From Fidelibacterota bacterium (lineage in GTDB: Bacteria > Fidelibacterota > UBA8477 > JABMPR01), in assembly GCA_018673925.1 (NCBI GenBank), contig JABHBL010000057.1:62001-126000 (forward strand): 64,000 nt of DNA, in the 5' to 3' direction. The translations under genes were made by a program, and so were the position numbers. The notes under the pieces were generated by a model. It did not search any database. It had not been told where the DNA came from and saw only the letters and a program-made list of their open reading frames with translations. Shown here in pieces: positions 6,444-14,995 of this stretch; position 1 is the stretch's first letter, and the number at the start of each line of letters is the position of its first letter.

Positions 6444-8390
6444 ATGACATATAAAGTGATGTGGACACCTGGCAAGGATCAGCTGAATCAGGCTCAGATG
6501 ACTAAATTTCGTCTCGACATGAATTCAAAATATGGATTGAATCTGAACTCCTATGATGATCTATATCAATGGTCACTGGATCACGCCGCTGATTTCTGGT
6601 CTGAGATCTGGAAACTGGGCGGGATTATTTCCAGTACAGGTGCGGACGAGATCGTTGATGACCTGAGCAAAATGCCTGGCGCAAAGTGGTTTAATGGTTC
6701 ACGTCTGAATTATGCTGAAAATCTGCTGCGTTATCGCGATGAGCGAATCGCCATTCATTTCCGTGGTGAAGACCAGGTCAAACGATCTTTAACATATAGC
6801 CAGCTTTATGAACAGGTTGCCAGGACTGCTCAAGCTATGCGGGATGCGGGTGTAGCAAGTGGTGACAGAGTTGCAGGGTTTATTCCCAATCTACCTGAAA
6901 CCATTATCGCCATGTTGGCTGCATCCAGTTTGGGAGCTATCTGGTCCTCTTCATCGCCAGACTTTGGCATCAAGGGTGTCCTCGATCGTTTCTCACAGAT
7001 TGAACCAAAAATCATTTTTGCAGCGGATGGATACTTTTATGGGGGCAAGCGCTTTGATTCGCTGGAGAAGCTTCAGAATATTTTATATGAATTACCCTCA
7101 GTAGAACAAGTGGTGGTCATCAGTTATACTCAGACCCCAAATATTTCTGAGGTTCCTAATAGCATCCACTGGGATGACTTCATTGATAACCACGCCTCGG
7201 AGCTAAGCTTCACACCTCTGCCTTTTGATCATCCCCTCTATATCATGTATTCATCTGGTACTACAGGACTTCCAAAATCCATTGTTCATTCCGCCGGAGG
7301 CACCTTGATCCAGCACGTGAAAGAATTGTTGCTGCATTGCGATTTAAAGCGAGAGGACACCATCTTCTATTTTACCACGTGTGGCTGGATGATGTGGAAC
7401 TGGCTGGTAAGCAGTCTGGCTGTGGGCGCAACACTGGTGCTGTATGATGGAAATCCATTTCACCCCGGACCAGAGGGTCTCTGGAAAATGGCCGAGGAGC
7501 TGGACATATCTGTGTTTGGTACCAGCGCAAAATATTTAGACGCCCTGGAGGCGGCTGGGTGTAAACCAGGTCAGGATATAGGTCTGCCTGCTTTACGGGC
7601 AGTCTTGTCAACTGGATCTCCGCTTTCAGAGGAAAGCTTCGACTTTGTATATCGTGATATCAAGGAGGATGTCCTGTTGGCTTCTATTTCAGGCGGAACA
7701 GACATTGTCTCCTGTTTTGTCCTGGGAAATCCAGCCCTACCTGTCCACCGTGGGGAATTACAATGTCGTGGTCTGGGTATGAAGGTTGAAGCTTATGATG
7801 ATTCTGGAAAAGGCGTCTTTAACGAAAATGGCGAGTTGGTCTGCACCCAGGCCTTTCCATCCATGCCCGTCTTTTTCTGGAACGACCCAGATGGCGAAAA
7901 ATATCATAATGCCTACTTCGCTGACTATCCTGGAATCTGGCGTCATGGAGATTTCATCGAGATCAATGACCATGGGGGTGTTCGCATTTATGGTCGCTCA
8001 GATGCAACCCTGAATCCAGGCGGCGTACGTATTGGTACGGCTGAAATCTATACTGTGGTAGAAGGCCTGCCTGAAATAGCAGATAGTCTGGTTGTGGGCC
8101 AGTCATGGCAGGATGATGAACGTGTCATTCTTTTTGTCAAATTACCTGCAGGTGGCGTCCTGGATGAAGCTCTTATAAAAAAATTGAAGACTGTTATTCG
8201 GCAGAGCTGTAGCCCGCGACACGTACCTGCACTTATTCTTGAAACAGCTGACATTCCGTATACGATTAATGGCAAAAAGGTAGAGATTGCAGTCAAGAAA
8301 ATCATTGGAGGTAAAGAGGTTCAAAATCAGTCCGCCCTGGCTAACCCTGAATCCCTTGAGCTCTACAAAAACCTTGATGTACTTAAATAA
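6444..8390 (+). CDS. Acetoacetyl-CoA synthetase
   Basis: A 648-residue ANL-superfamily enzyme that activates acetoacetate (or a similar short acid) to its CoA thioester through an adenylate. The P-loop-like A3 motif 'YSSGTTGLPKSIVHSAGG' is near residues 268-285. The acetoacetyl-CoA synthetase feature 'TTCGWMMWNWLVSSLA' and the A8 hinge 'IYGRSDATLNPGGVRIGTAE' are present, and the acetylatable lysine region 'YTINGKKVEIAVKKI' lies near the C-terminus. Length and motifs match acetoacetate-CoA ligase better than acetyl-CoA synthetase. It probably feeds ketone bodies or polymer breakdown products into central metabolism. It follows arfB by 11 bases. Confidence 0.93.
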   Translation: MTYKVMWTPGKDQLNQAQMTKFRLDMNSKYGLNLNSYDDLYQWSLDHAADFWSEIWKLGGIISSTGADEIVDDLSKMPGAKWFNGSRLNYAENLLRYRDERIAIHFRGEDQVKRSLTYSQLYEQVARTAQAMRDAGVASGDRVAGFIPNLPETIIAMLAASSLGAIWSSSSPDFGIKGVLDRFSQIEPKIIFAADGYFYGGKRFDSLEKLQNILYELPSVEQVVVISYTQTPNISEVPNSIHWDDFIDNHASELSFTPLPFDHPLYIMYSSGTTGLPKSIVHSAGGTLIQHVKELLLHCDLKREDTIFYFTTCGWMMWNWLVSSLAVGATLVLYDGNPFHPGPEGLWKMAEELDISVFGTSAKYLDALEAAGCKPGQDIGLPALRAVLSTGSPLSEESFDFVYRDIKEDVLLASISGGTDIVSCFVLGNPALPVHRGELQCRGLGMKVEAYDDSGKGVFNENGELVCTQAFPSMPVFFWNDPDGEKYHNAYFADYPGIWRHGDFIEINDHGGVRIYGRSDATLNPGGVRIGTAEIYTVVEGLPEIADSLVVGQSWQDDERVILFVKLPAGGVLDEALIKKLKTVIRQSCSPRHVPALILETADIPYTINGKKVEIAVKKIIGGKEVQNQSALANPESLELYKNLDVLK

Positions 8391-8407
8391 TAACCAGAAG
8401 GTTTAGG

Positions 8408-8602
8408 ATGAGTTCGGAACCAACAGTAGAGAAGAAAAGAAAAAGACCTGGCCAGTATCTTGGTGCAGGAATCGCCATTGGTATCGCCATCGGTGCTGCT
8501 GTGGATAATGTTGGAGCAGGGCTTGCCATCGGTATTGCTATGGGTGTGGCCATGGACTCCTACGGCAAGAAAAGGGATGAGAAAAAAGACGGAACACCTT
8601 AA
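8408..8602 (+). CDS. Small glycine-zipper protein (copy 1)
   Basis: A 64-residue protein with a basic N-terminus (KKRKRPGQYLGAG) and two alternating Gly/Ala/Ile stretches separated by 'DNVGAG', the pattern of a glycine-zipper helical hairpin that can insert in a membrane. The tail is charged (KKRDEKKD). No enzymatic motif is visible and I do not recognise a named family. The ribosome site AGAAGG precedes the ATG. It has a paralogue immediately downstream. Confidence 0.7.
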   Translation: MSSEPTVEKKRKRPGQYLGAGIAIGIAIGAAVDNVGAGLAIGIAMGVAMDSYGKKRDEKKDGTP

Positions 8603-8623
8603 GCGGTAATCTGGAGGTGATGT

Positions 8624-8854
8624 ATGGGTATAGATCAGGAAAAAGATAAAAAAGAAAAACGACCACCACGCTATCTCGGAGCCGGGTTAATTCTTGGTGT
8701 AGGTGTGGGTGCAGCTACAGGAAACCTGGCTGTTGGAATTGCTGTTGGGCTGGCTATCGGTGCCGGCCTGGAATCATATCACAAGGAAAAGCGCGAAAAT
8801 GAAAACGAAGAGAATGGAGATGATGATAAGAATTCAACCACTCCTAAATCCTAA
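8624..8854 (+). CDS. Small glycine-zipper protein (copy 2)
   Basis: A 76-residue paralogue of the preceding gene. Both have a Lys/Arg-Pro-rich start, 'RYLGAGLILGVGVGAA' facing 'QYLGAGIAIGIAIGAA', a second zipper segment, and a charged tail, here strongly acidic (ENEENGDDDKN). GGAGGTGATGT precedes the ATG, a strong ribosome site. The duplication suggests a hetero-oligomeric membrane peptide, but function is unknown. The stop codon is the first three bases of a heptamer tandem repeat. Confidence 0.7.
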   Translation: MGIDQEKDKKEKRPPRYLGAGLILGVGVGAATGNLAVGIAVGLAIGAGLESYHKEKRENENEENGDDDKNSTTPKS

Positions 8855-8893
8855 TTCGTAATTCGTAATTCGTAATTCGTAATTCGTAATTCA
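8852..8893. repeat. Tandem heptamer TAATTCG, five full copies plus a partial
   Basis: TAATTCG is repeated five times without change, followed by TAATTCA. The array begins with the TAA stop of the small protein gene and ends 2 bases before the convergent oxidoreductase gene. It is a short, perfect, slippage-prone array between two gene ends. Confidence 0.97.
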
Positions 8894-8895
8894 AA

Positions 8896-9930
8896 TTACT
8901 CCCACCCCTCCAAAACTACCTTCCCAAAAGCATGCTCAAATTCGAGGTGATCATGTGCGCCACGGATGTTCTGAAAGGAAAAGACCTGGTCGATGACGGG
9001 AATCAACGCCTTCTGCTCAGCCAAATGAAGACACTCATAAAAATCAGAAACTGACCCCATAGTAGACCCTAGAATAGTTTGACGTTTATAAAATAAATGC
9101 CTGAGGTTTACCTCTCCCTTAACCCCAGTGGTAGCTCCACAGGTCACAATCCGCCCTCCCACTGCAAGGGATTTCATCGAATCAGCCCATGTGCTTGCAC
9201 CGATATGTTCAAACACCACATCGGCACCACGACCATTTGTCAGCACCTTGACTTGTTTTGAAAAACCTTCCTGGCGATGATTCAACACTTCATCTGCTCC
9301 AAGAGAGAACGCCAGTTTCTGCTTTTCCTCTGATCCACCTGTGGCAATCACTCGAGCGCCCATATAGCGACCCATTTGAACAGCCATGCTGCCCACACCG
9401 GATCCGGCTCCTAAAACCAGAAGTGTCTCTCCAGAGCGAAGCTGGGCTCTGTTTTTCAACATATTCCAGGCAGTGAGAGAGGCCAGGGGTAGAGCGGCAG
9501 CCTCAACAAAACTGAGGTTTTTTGGTTTGGGTCCAATATTCGCAGGAGCCAGACACATGAATTGTCGTTGAACCCCGCTTTGGGTTTCACCCAGAATGCC
9601 ATAGGAGGCACACAAGTCTTCCCGACCAGCCTGACACTGATCACAGGCTCCACAAAAGGTTCCTGGCTGAATAACCACTTCATCTCCAACATTCCAATCC
9701 TTCACCCCAGAGCCCACTTCAGTAATCACACCAGAGGCATCACTCCCGGGGATATGTGGCAAAGGAATGCTCAATCCCGGCAATCCTCGTCGCAACCAGA
9801 GATCAAGATGATTGAGACTGGCAGCTTTGATTTCAACCAGTACCTGATCATCAGTAAGGCTTGGTTTTTCCATGGTTGAAATATCTAAGACTTCGCTGGA
9901 ACCATGCTTCGTAAATTGGATACCTATCAT
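8896..9930 (-). CDS. Zinc-type alcohol dehydrogenase-like oxidoreductase (MDR family)
   Basis: A 344-residue medium-chain dehydrogenase/reductase. A GroES-like N-terminal domain carries the structural zinc lobe with Cys93, Cys96, Cys99 and Cys107 (CGACDQCQAGREDLC). The nucleotide-binding motif is 'LVLGAGSGVGSMAVQMG' near residues 168-184. The catalytic zinc cysteine seen in true alcohol dehydrogenases is replaced ('AASLNHLDLWLRRG'), so it resembles quinone oxidoreductases that keep only the structural zinc. It probably reduces enones or quinones with NADPH; the substrate is not assignable. I start at the ATG at 9930, six bases after AAGGA, rather than the TTG at 9936. Confidence 0.88.
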   Translation of the reverse strand: MIGIQFTKHGSSEVLDISTMEKPSLTDDQVLVEIKAASLNHLDLWLRRGLPGLSIPLPHIPGSDASGVITEVGSGVKDWNVGDEVVIQPGTFCGACDQCQAGREDLCASYGILGETQSGVQRQFMCLAPANIGPKPKNLSFVEAAALPLASLTAWNMLKNRAQLRSGETLLVLGAGSGVGSMAVQMGRYMGARVIATGGSEEKQKLAFSLGADEVLNHRQEGFSKQVKVLTNGRGADVVFEHIGASTWADSMKSLAVGGRIVTCGATTGVKGEVNLRHLFYKRQTILGSTMGSVSDFYECLHLAEQKALIPVIDQVFSFQNIRGAHDHLEFEHAFGKVVLEGWE

Positions 9931-10032
9931 TATCAATCCTTATCCTGTTCGAGAATTCTCTGTTCTTCCCAAGTTTTCCATTTCAACTGAATCGTGCAAA
10001 AAATAACTTTATCCATCTAATTCGGGGACAAA

Positions 10033-10662
10033 ATGTTAAAAAAGTCACTCTTTCTGTCGTTTTCAGTTTTATTACTCATGTCATGTTATCCCCTGGGAAC
10101 CTTCCAGGGGCCTGAAGTTCTGCCTGTGGGAACTGAAACCATGGGAATGGGGGTGAGTTGGATGACCAATATTACCACCCTACAAGATTCCAGTTCAGGC
10201 AATGAAGAGGCCTTCATAGCAGATGGAAGTATACTGTTTCGAAGAGGTTATGCACATAACACAGAAATTGGTATCAAGTTTGTCGGACGCCCCTGGGCCA
10301 GTGGCGCTATTTTATCTGATGTAAAATGGCAAGTGATTCAAAAGCCTGTCATGGTTGCCGTGGATTTTGGCGTATCGTATTGGACCAATATTGATATTCT
10401 GGCCTCTGTGGGATATCACCCAGCCCTTATTGTAGGAAATGGAAAGCTTTTTGGCGTGTTGCAGTATAATAATGTCCGCTCAAGCGCTCGAATTTTAAGA
10501 ACTCAAGATCTGCTATTGGGACATCATTTCCCCATGAAGGAAAATGATTACATTTTATCACCCATCTTTGGTTTGCACCGGGATGAGTCTGACCCAGGCA
10601 ATATATTCTATTCCCTGGGGTTTGGCTTTACTGGTCCCGTTGACGACTGGTGGCGCCCCTGA
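10033..10662 (+). CDS. Putative outer-membrane lipoprotein of unknown function
   Basis: A 209-residue protein with a lipoprotein signal peptide (lipobox LMSC, Cys18). The mature part shows alternating polar and hydrophobic residues with many Gly and aromatic positions ('EIGIKFVGRPW', 'VAVDFGVSYW', 'SLGFGFTGP'), consistent with a small beta-barrel or beta-sandwich. Similar lipoproteins with a 'YPLGTFQGPEVLPVGT' type opening recur in FCB genomes, but I cannot name a family. It stands alone, convergent with the GltS-like gene (3 bases apart). Confidence 0.6.
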   Translation: MLKKSLFLSFSVLLLMSCYPLGTFQGPEVLPVGTETMGMGVSWMTNITTLQDSSSGNEEAFIADGSILFRRGYAHNTEIGIKFVGRPWASGAILSDVKWQVIQKPVMVAVDFGVSYWTNIDILASVGYHPALIVGNGKLFGVLQYNNVRSSARILRTQDLLLGHHFPMKENDYILSPIFGLHRDESDPGNIFYSLGFGFTGPVDDWWRP

Positions 10663-10665
10663 TTT

Positions 10666-12081
10666 TTATTTCTCATACCAGAGTGTTGTAAGTTTTGCAA
10701 ACGCCCGTTTGCCACCGAGGGCTCGTTGAGAAATCAGCGAAAAGAGTCCATAGGCAAGCGCGACCCCAATTGCAGCCCAGAAATACATAGGATTTGCTTT
10801 GGTGACGCTATAAGCCGGGAGATTGATGGATAGTATAAAGGGGATCACCAGAAAAAAGGTAAAGGCCGCTGAATACATATAGTCCGTTGCTACTGGGGTT
10901 TCAAAATCAGGATCAACCACCCGTAAAAGGGCCAGACCTGTGGGCATGGTACCTGTACAGGCTCCATAAATAATCAGTGCGCGATGGAACTGATAATCCT
11001 CAAAAATTCGTGAGCTAATCCATATAACGGTGATAAATGTGATAAAGCCACCTGTCACTGAAATGACCAGAATCGGTAACCAGTATTGGACAACAACTGT
11101 CAACGAAATGGCACCCACTGCAGCAGCCACCATAATATCAACACTATTGCCTGCGATACGTGTGAGGGCTCCATTATCCAGGGTATGCTCAAGTTTGAGC
11201 TTAATCATGATGGTTTTCACAATAAGAGCTACCATGGCTGCAAAAACAAAACTGATTCCCCAGAGATTTACCGCTAAATCGTTCCCCAGGTTTCCAGCAA
11301 ATGAAAGCAGTCCACCCATACCCTTGAGCATTAGGAAACTGAAAAGATAGACCATAAGCACCACAGCCATATTGTAACTGGCTGAATCAATAGCTTCAGA
11401 TTCCGTGGTCAATCTGGATCCGACCTGTAATTTTTCATCACGGCCTATAACACCTGAACGGAAACGTTTTTCTTTGATTTTTTCAACCTGGGCTTTTCCT
11501 AACCAGCCACGCTTAATGCCCATGTTGATCAGAATAACACCACCAAAACATGCCCACATATAACCTACTGCAGCAAAGGTGAGACCCACATCCGGTGCAC
11601 CCTCAAAACCCATGGCCTGCCAGCCTTCACCAATTGCATATGCCTGGCCTGGTCCTAATGCAAAACCCAGGGGCATAAAAAACCCAAAGGCAGGGTAAAG
11701 CTCTTTCATGACGGTGCTCATAAAGAAGAATGTCAGCAGTAGACCAACTAAAGATTGGAGGGAATACTGGGAAATAATGGAAACGGAGGTACCAAAGACG
11801 CTTTTGTCTCCCTTGCGCTTGGTATAAGCCGGTTTACGCAGACTCATGGAAATAAATGAAATACTCAAAAGATGATACACAATAGCCCCCAGCCCAATTT
11901 CTGACATACCTACAACCGGGGCTAGAAAATTATAAAAAGGGAGGAGTATGAATCCGGCTGTCAGGGCATTGGGGATGAGATATTTTTGAAAGAAATTTAT
12001 ACGTGCCCTGAGAAAGGTTGCCATGAGCAAAGCCATTGAAATAACACCAAGATCTAGAAACATATTCCATGGAAAATTCAT
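10666..12081 (-). CDS. GltS-like sodium:glutamate symporter family protein
   Basis: A 471-residue membrane protein with about 11-12 predicted membrane segments. The opening 'DLGVISMALLMATFLRARI' and the Gly/Pro-rich segment 'FFMPLGFALGPGQAYAIGEGW' resemble bacterial GltS sodium/glutamate symporters, although it is about 70 residues longer than E. coli GltS and has a basic cytoplasmic loop near residues 190-220. It probably imports an acidic amino acid or dicarboxylate with sodium. No adjacent catabolic gene narrows the substrate. Confidence 0.7.
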   Translation of the reverse strand: MNFPWNMFLDLGVISMALLMATFLRARINFFQKYLIPNALTAGFILLPFYNFLAPVVGMSEIGLGAIVYHLLSISFISMSLRKPAYTKRKGDKSVFGTSVSIISQYSLQSLVGLLLTFFFMSTVMKELYPAFGFFMPLGFALGPGQAYAIGEGWQAMGFEGAPDVGLTFAAVGYMWACFGGVILINMGIKRGWLGKAQVEKIKEKRFRSGVIGRDEKLQVGSRLTTESEAIDSASYNMAVVLMVYLFSFLMLKGMGGLLSFAGNLGNDLAVNLWGISFVFAAMVALIVKTIMIKLKLEHTLDNGALTRIAGNSVDIMVAAAVGAISLTVVVQYWLPILVISVTGGFITFITVIWISSRIFEDYQFHRALIIYGACTGTMPTGLALLRVVDPDFETPVATDYMYSAAFTFFLVIPFILSINLPAYSVTKANPMYFWAAIGVALAYGLFSLISQRALGGKRAFAKLTTLWYEK

Positions 12082-12191
12082 ATAGTACCACCCTGTTTTT
12101 TTACTGCTGTTGTCTAAAAGGTATCGTAATGTGGGTTCAGTTTACTTGCATGAATCATTATTTACAACCGTAAAACATTGTAGAGAAGATG

Positions 12192-12617
12192 TTAAAATAT
12201 GTAGGATGCCATGGTTAGTTCGATACGCTCAATCCAATCCTGGTTTTTCCAGAAATCAACACCAGCCCTATTGTCCTTATTGATAAAGATGTGGCACTTC
12301 TCTATCCCTGCGGCTTCAATTTTTTCCAGGCTGAGCGAGACAAGTTTTTTACCGATGCCCTGATTTCGAAATTCAGGCAATACGACTAAATGGTGTATGG
12401 AACCAAAACGGCCATCATGACCACCCAAAATCCCGCCCAGTATCCGGTCCTGGGATTCAACCACAAAACTAAATCCGGGATTTCGCTTTAAGAATGCAGT
12501 AAAGCCCTCATGAGAGTCTGCCTTACGGATTGTCAAGCCATCAGTGTTTTTCCATATTTTATAAAGTTCCTGGTGATCACCAGGAGACATTTCACGATAT
12601 TTGACCGCCGTCACCAT
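12192..12617 (-). CDS. GNAT acetyltransferase
   Basis: A 141-residue GNAT protein with the acetyl-CoA-binding motif A 'PEFRNQGIGKKLVSLSLE' (Q/R-x-x-G-x-G/A) around residues 80-97 and a preceding beta-bulge strand 'SIHHLVVLP'. The 'KCHIFINKDN--DFWKNQDW' end resembles YpeA/RimI-like small acetyltransferases. The substrate is unknown. Its ATG directly abuts the lipA stop (TAAATG), so it is translationally coupled to lipA; whether this reflects a function in lipoate metabolism is open. Confidence 0.85.
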   Translation of the reverse strand: MVTAVKYREMSPGDHQELYKIWKNTDGLTIRKADSHEGFTAFLKRNPGFSFVVESQDRILGGILGGHDGRFGSIHHLVVLPEFRNQGIGKKLVSLSLEKIEAAGIEKCHIFINKDNRAGVDFWKNQDWIERIELTMASYIF

Positions 12618-13511
12618 TTATCCGAGAATAGGCTCTGGTTTTTGAGGGGGATGTAAAATTTCGTTCTGTAAAACTTGTTCATCTGCGTGATAAGAGGAAC
12701 GCACCAGAGGTCCCGACTCTACATAGCTAAAACCAATTTTCATTCCATATTCTTTATACTCAACAAATTCATCGGGATGGACGTAGCGGTGGACTGGTTC
12801 GTGATCTTTGGTGGGCTGTAAGTATTGCCCGAGAGAGAAAATTTGCGTTCCGGTTTTACGCACATCATCCATGAGGGCAAAGACCTCTGCTTGCTCTTCA
12901 CCAATGCCAACCATTATGGAAGTTTTCGTCTGTAGACCAGCAGCAACTGATTGTCTCAAGACATCGAGTGAACGTTCATAGGCAGCCTGTGGACGAATAT
13001 GTCGATGGAGTCTTTCAACCGTCTCCATATTGTGACTCATGATCTCTGGTCTGGCATCCAAAACCACCTGAATACTTTGATGATCACCTTTGAAGTCAGG
13101 GGTGAGCACTTCAATGGAACAACCTGGTACTTCAGCATGGATCTGACGAATGGTTTCGGACCAGATCCCGGCACCACCATCATCCAGCTCGTCTCGATCA
13201 ACCGAGGTAATGACACAATGGTGTAGACCCATCTTTTTAACGGCCTCAGCAGTCCTTCTAGGCTCATCCAGGTCAACAGCCGATGGTCGACCCGTTTTTA
13301 CGGCACAGAAGGCACAGGAGCGCGTACAGGTGTCACCCAGAATCATGATGGTGGCTGCTCGACGCTCCCAACATTCGCTGATATTGGGGCACATGGCTTC
13401 CTGACAGACAGTATGGACCTTGTTGTCGGATACAATGCTCTTCAGGTCCTGAAAATTGGGACCACTACGGAGCTTTGTTTTTAGCCAGGCTGGCTTGGAG
13501 GGTTTTGTCAT
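12618..13511 (-). CDS. lipA: Lipoyl synthase
   Basis: A 297-residue radical SAM enzyme that inserts two sulfurs into protein-bound octanoyl groups. The auxiliary cluster cysteines are Cys36, Cys41 and Cys47 (CQEAMCPNISEC), and the radical SAM triad is Cys62, Cys66 and Cys69 (CTRSCAFC). The C-terminal Arg-Ser-Ser-Tyr motif supplies the serine ligand. Length and spacing are canonical. It abuts the E2 gene with no gap and lies in the same operon as E1 and lipB, so cofactor synthesis and use are encoded together. Confidence 0.98.
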   Translation of the reverse strand: MTKPSKPAWLKTKLRSGPNFQDLKSIVSDNKVHTVCQEAMCPNISECWERRAATIMILGDTCTRSCAFCAVKTGRPSAVDLDEPRRTAEAVKKMGLHHCVITSVDRDELDDGGAGIWSETIRQIHAEVPGCSIEVLTPDFKGDHQSIQVVLDARPEIMSHNMETVERLHRHIRPQAAYERSLDVLRQSVAAGLQTKTSIMVGIGEEQAEVFALMDDVRKTGTQIFSLGQYLQPTKDHEPVHRYVHPDEFVEYKEYGMKIGFSYVESGPLVRSSYHADEQVLQNEILHPPQKPEPILG

Positions 13512-14810
13512 CTATAATACTCCAGCGAGTTCCTTCTGAGGATCAACGCTTTCAAGGTTCTTCATAATTTCTTCAATAAACTGTCCACCCATGGCACCAT
13601 CCACCAGTCGATGATCAAAGCCCAGGGTAAAAACACACATCTGACGAATAACAATTTCGTCGCCTGTTTTGGTTTCAACGACAACAGGTCTTTTCTTGAT
13701 AGCTCCTACACCCAGAATGGCCACATTGGGTTGATTGATAATGGGATAACCTGCCAGATTGCCAAAAACACCAAAATTGGTAATGGAGAACGTGGCTCCT
13801 TCAAGGTCTTCAAGGGTCAGTTTCTTATCGCGTGCTTTGCTAACAATACTGGAAATGTCATCTGAAATATCTCTCAGTGATTTATCTTCGGCATTTCTTA
13901 CTGGTGGAACGACCAATCCATCTCCTACCGCAACTGCAATACCAATATTCAGATGCTTGTGTCGAATGATTTTGGTGCCATCCAGGGAGGTGTTGATCAT
14001 GGGGAAATTCATGAGCGCATCACGGACAGCTTTGGTGATAAAGTGGGTTACTGTAAGGGAGTGGCCATGCTTGGCTTTGAATTGATCATTATTCTCTGAG
14101 ATGAAGGTCATGATATCCGTCATATCAGCCTCGCTGACAGAATAAACATGGGCCGACGTGTCGACGCTTTTGCGCATATGTTTGGCAATGCTTTTCCGCA
14201 TGCTGTCCATATCGATGATTTCAACATCTTCAGGTGACACTCTGTCAGCCAGTCCGGTTTCTTCCAGCCCACTTATGGGGCTTGGTGTTTTTCCACCGGA
14301 ACTGCGAGTTTCAAGATAGAAAAGGACATCTTTTTTTGATACCCTCCCACGAAACCCACTACCTGGAATCTGTTGTAGCTCAGTTGGGGTTATGCCTTCC
14401 TGTGCAGCAATGCTTCTTACCAGGGGTGAATAAATCCTGTTGTCATCAAAGGTCGCTGGGGTTTGAGATCGGCGTTGGGGTGCGCTTTGGGATGACTGTC
14501 GGGATGTTGCATGCAACATCCCTTCTGATGATTGACTACCACTCGCAACTATGGCAGGGGCCTCAACCGTATCTGAGGTCTCCACACGGGCAATTATGGT
14601 ATCGATATCGTAGGTCTGGTTGACTTCGCCGATAATTTCTACCAGAGTACCTGAGACAGGACTGGGAATTTCTGCATCAACTTTATCAGTGGCAATTTCC
14701 AGAAGGGTCTCATCTTTGTCGATGGCCTCTCCAACAGCCTTCTTCCACTCAAGAACGGTGCCCTCGGTCAAGGATTCACCCATTTTGGGCATGACGATAT
14801 CGAATATCAT
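13512..14810 (-). CDS. 2-oxoacid dehydrogenase E2 (dihydrolipoamide acyltransferase)
   Basis: A 432-residue E2. A single lipoyl domain has the modified lysine Lys43 in 'EIATDKVDAEIPSP'. A linker rich in Ser and Gln follows, then a peripheral subunit-binding domain near residues 128-170 ('SPLVRSIAAQEGI', 'GSGFRGRVSKKDV'). The catalytic acyltransferase domain has His400 and Asp404 in 'FDHRLVDGAMGG'. It transfers the acyl group from lipoyl to CoA. The ribosome site AAGGAAT precedes the ATG at 14810. The partners E1, LipA, LipB and Lpd are all in this block. The acyl specificity (pyruvate or branched-chain) is not certain. Confidence 0.95.
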   Translation of the reverse strand: MIFDIVMPKMGESLTEGTVLEWKKAVGEAIDKDETLLEIATDKVDAEIPSPVSGTLVEIIGEVNQTYDIDTIIARVETSDTVEAPAIVASGSQSSEGMLHATSRQSSQSAPQRRSQTPATFDDNRIYSPLVRSIAAQEGITPTELQQIPGSGFRGRVSKKDVLFYLETRSSGGKTPSPISGLEETGLADRVSPEDVEIIDMDSMRKSIAKHMRKSVDTSAHVYSVSEADMTDIMTFISENNDQFKAKHGHSLTVTHFITKAVRDALMNFPMINTSLDGTKIIRHKHLNIGIAVAVGDGLVVPPVRNAEDKSLRDISDDISSIVSKARDKKLTLEDLEGATFSITNFGVFGNLAGYPIINQPNVAILGVGAIKKRPVVVETKTGDEIVIRQMCVFTLGFDHRLVDGAMGGQFIEEIMKNLESVDPQKELAGVL

Positions 14811-14869
14811 ATTAAATTCCTTTTAACCGCGATTTGTGCCTGTTTTACTGTCATATAAGTAAAGTCGCT

Positions 14870-14964
14870 GTGTCTTCCTGACCCCGTCGAAGGATCAGCG
14901 ATTTTATCTATGTCAATATCTTGAAATGATGTGTGTCGCACTTCGACAGGCTCAGCATGACACA
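14870..14964. repeat. Dispersed inverted repeat in E1-E2 gap
   Basis: The left arm GTGTCTTCCTGACCCC... and the right arm ...GACAGGCTCAGCATGACAC are imperfect inverted copies of one another around a 40-base AT-rich centre. They carry the 'GTCGAAG/CTTCGAC' core found in related elements at 21983 and 63138. It occupies most of the 185-base gap inside the dehydrogenase operon. Confidence 0.75.
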
Positions 14965-14995
14965 CTTGGATTCTCAAAGAGGAAGACTGTCTCAT

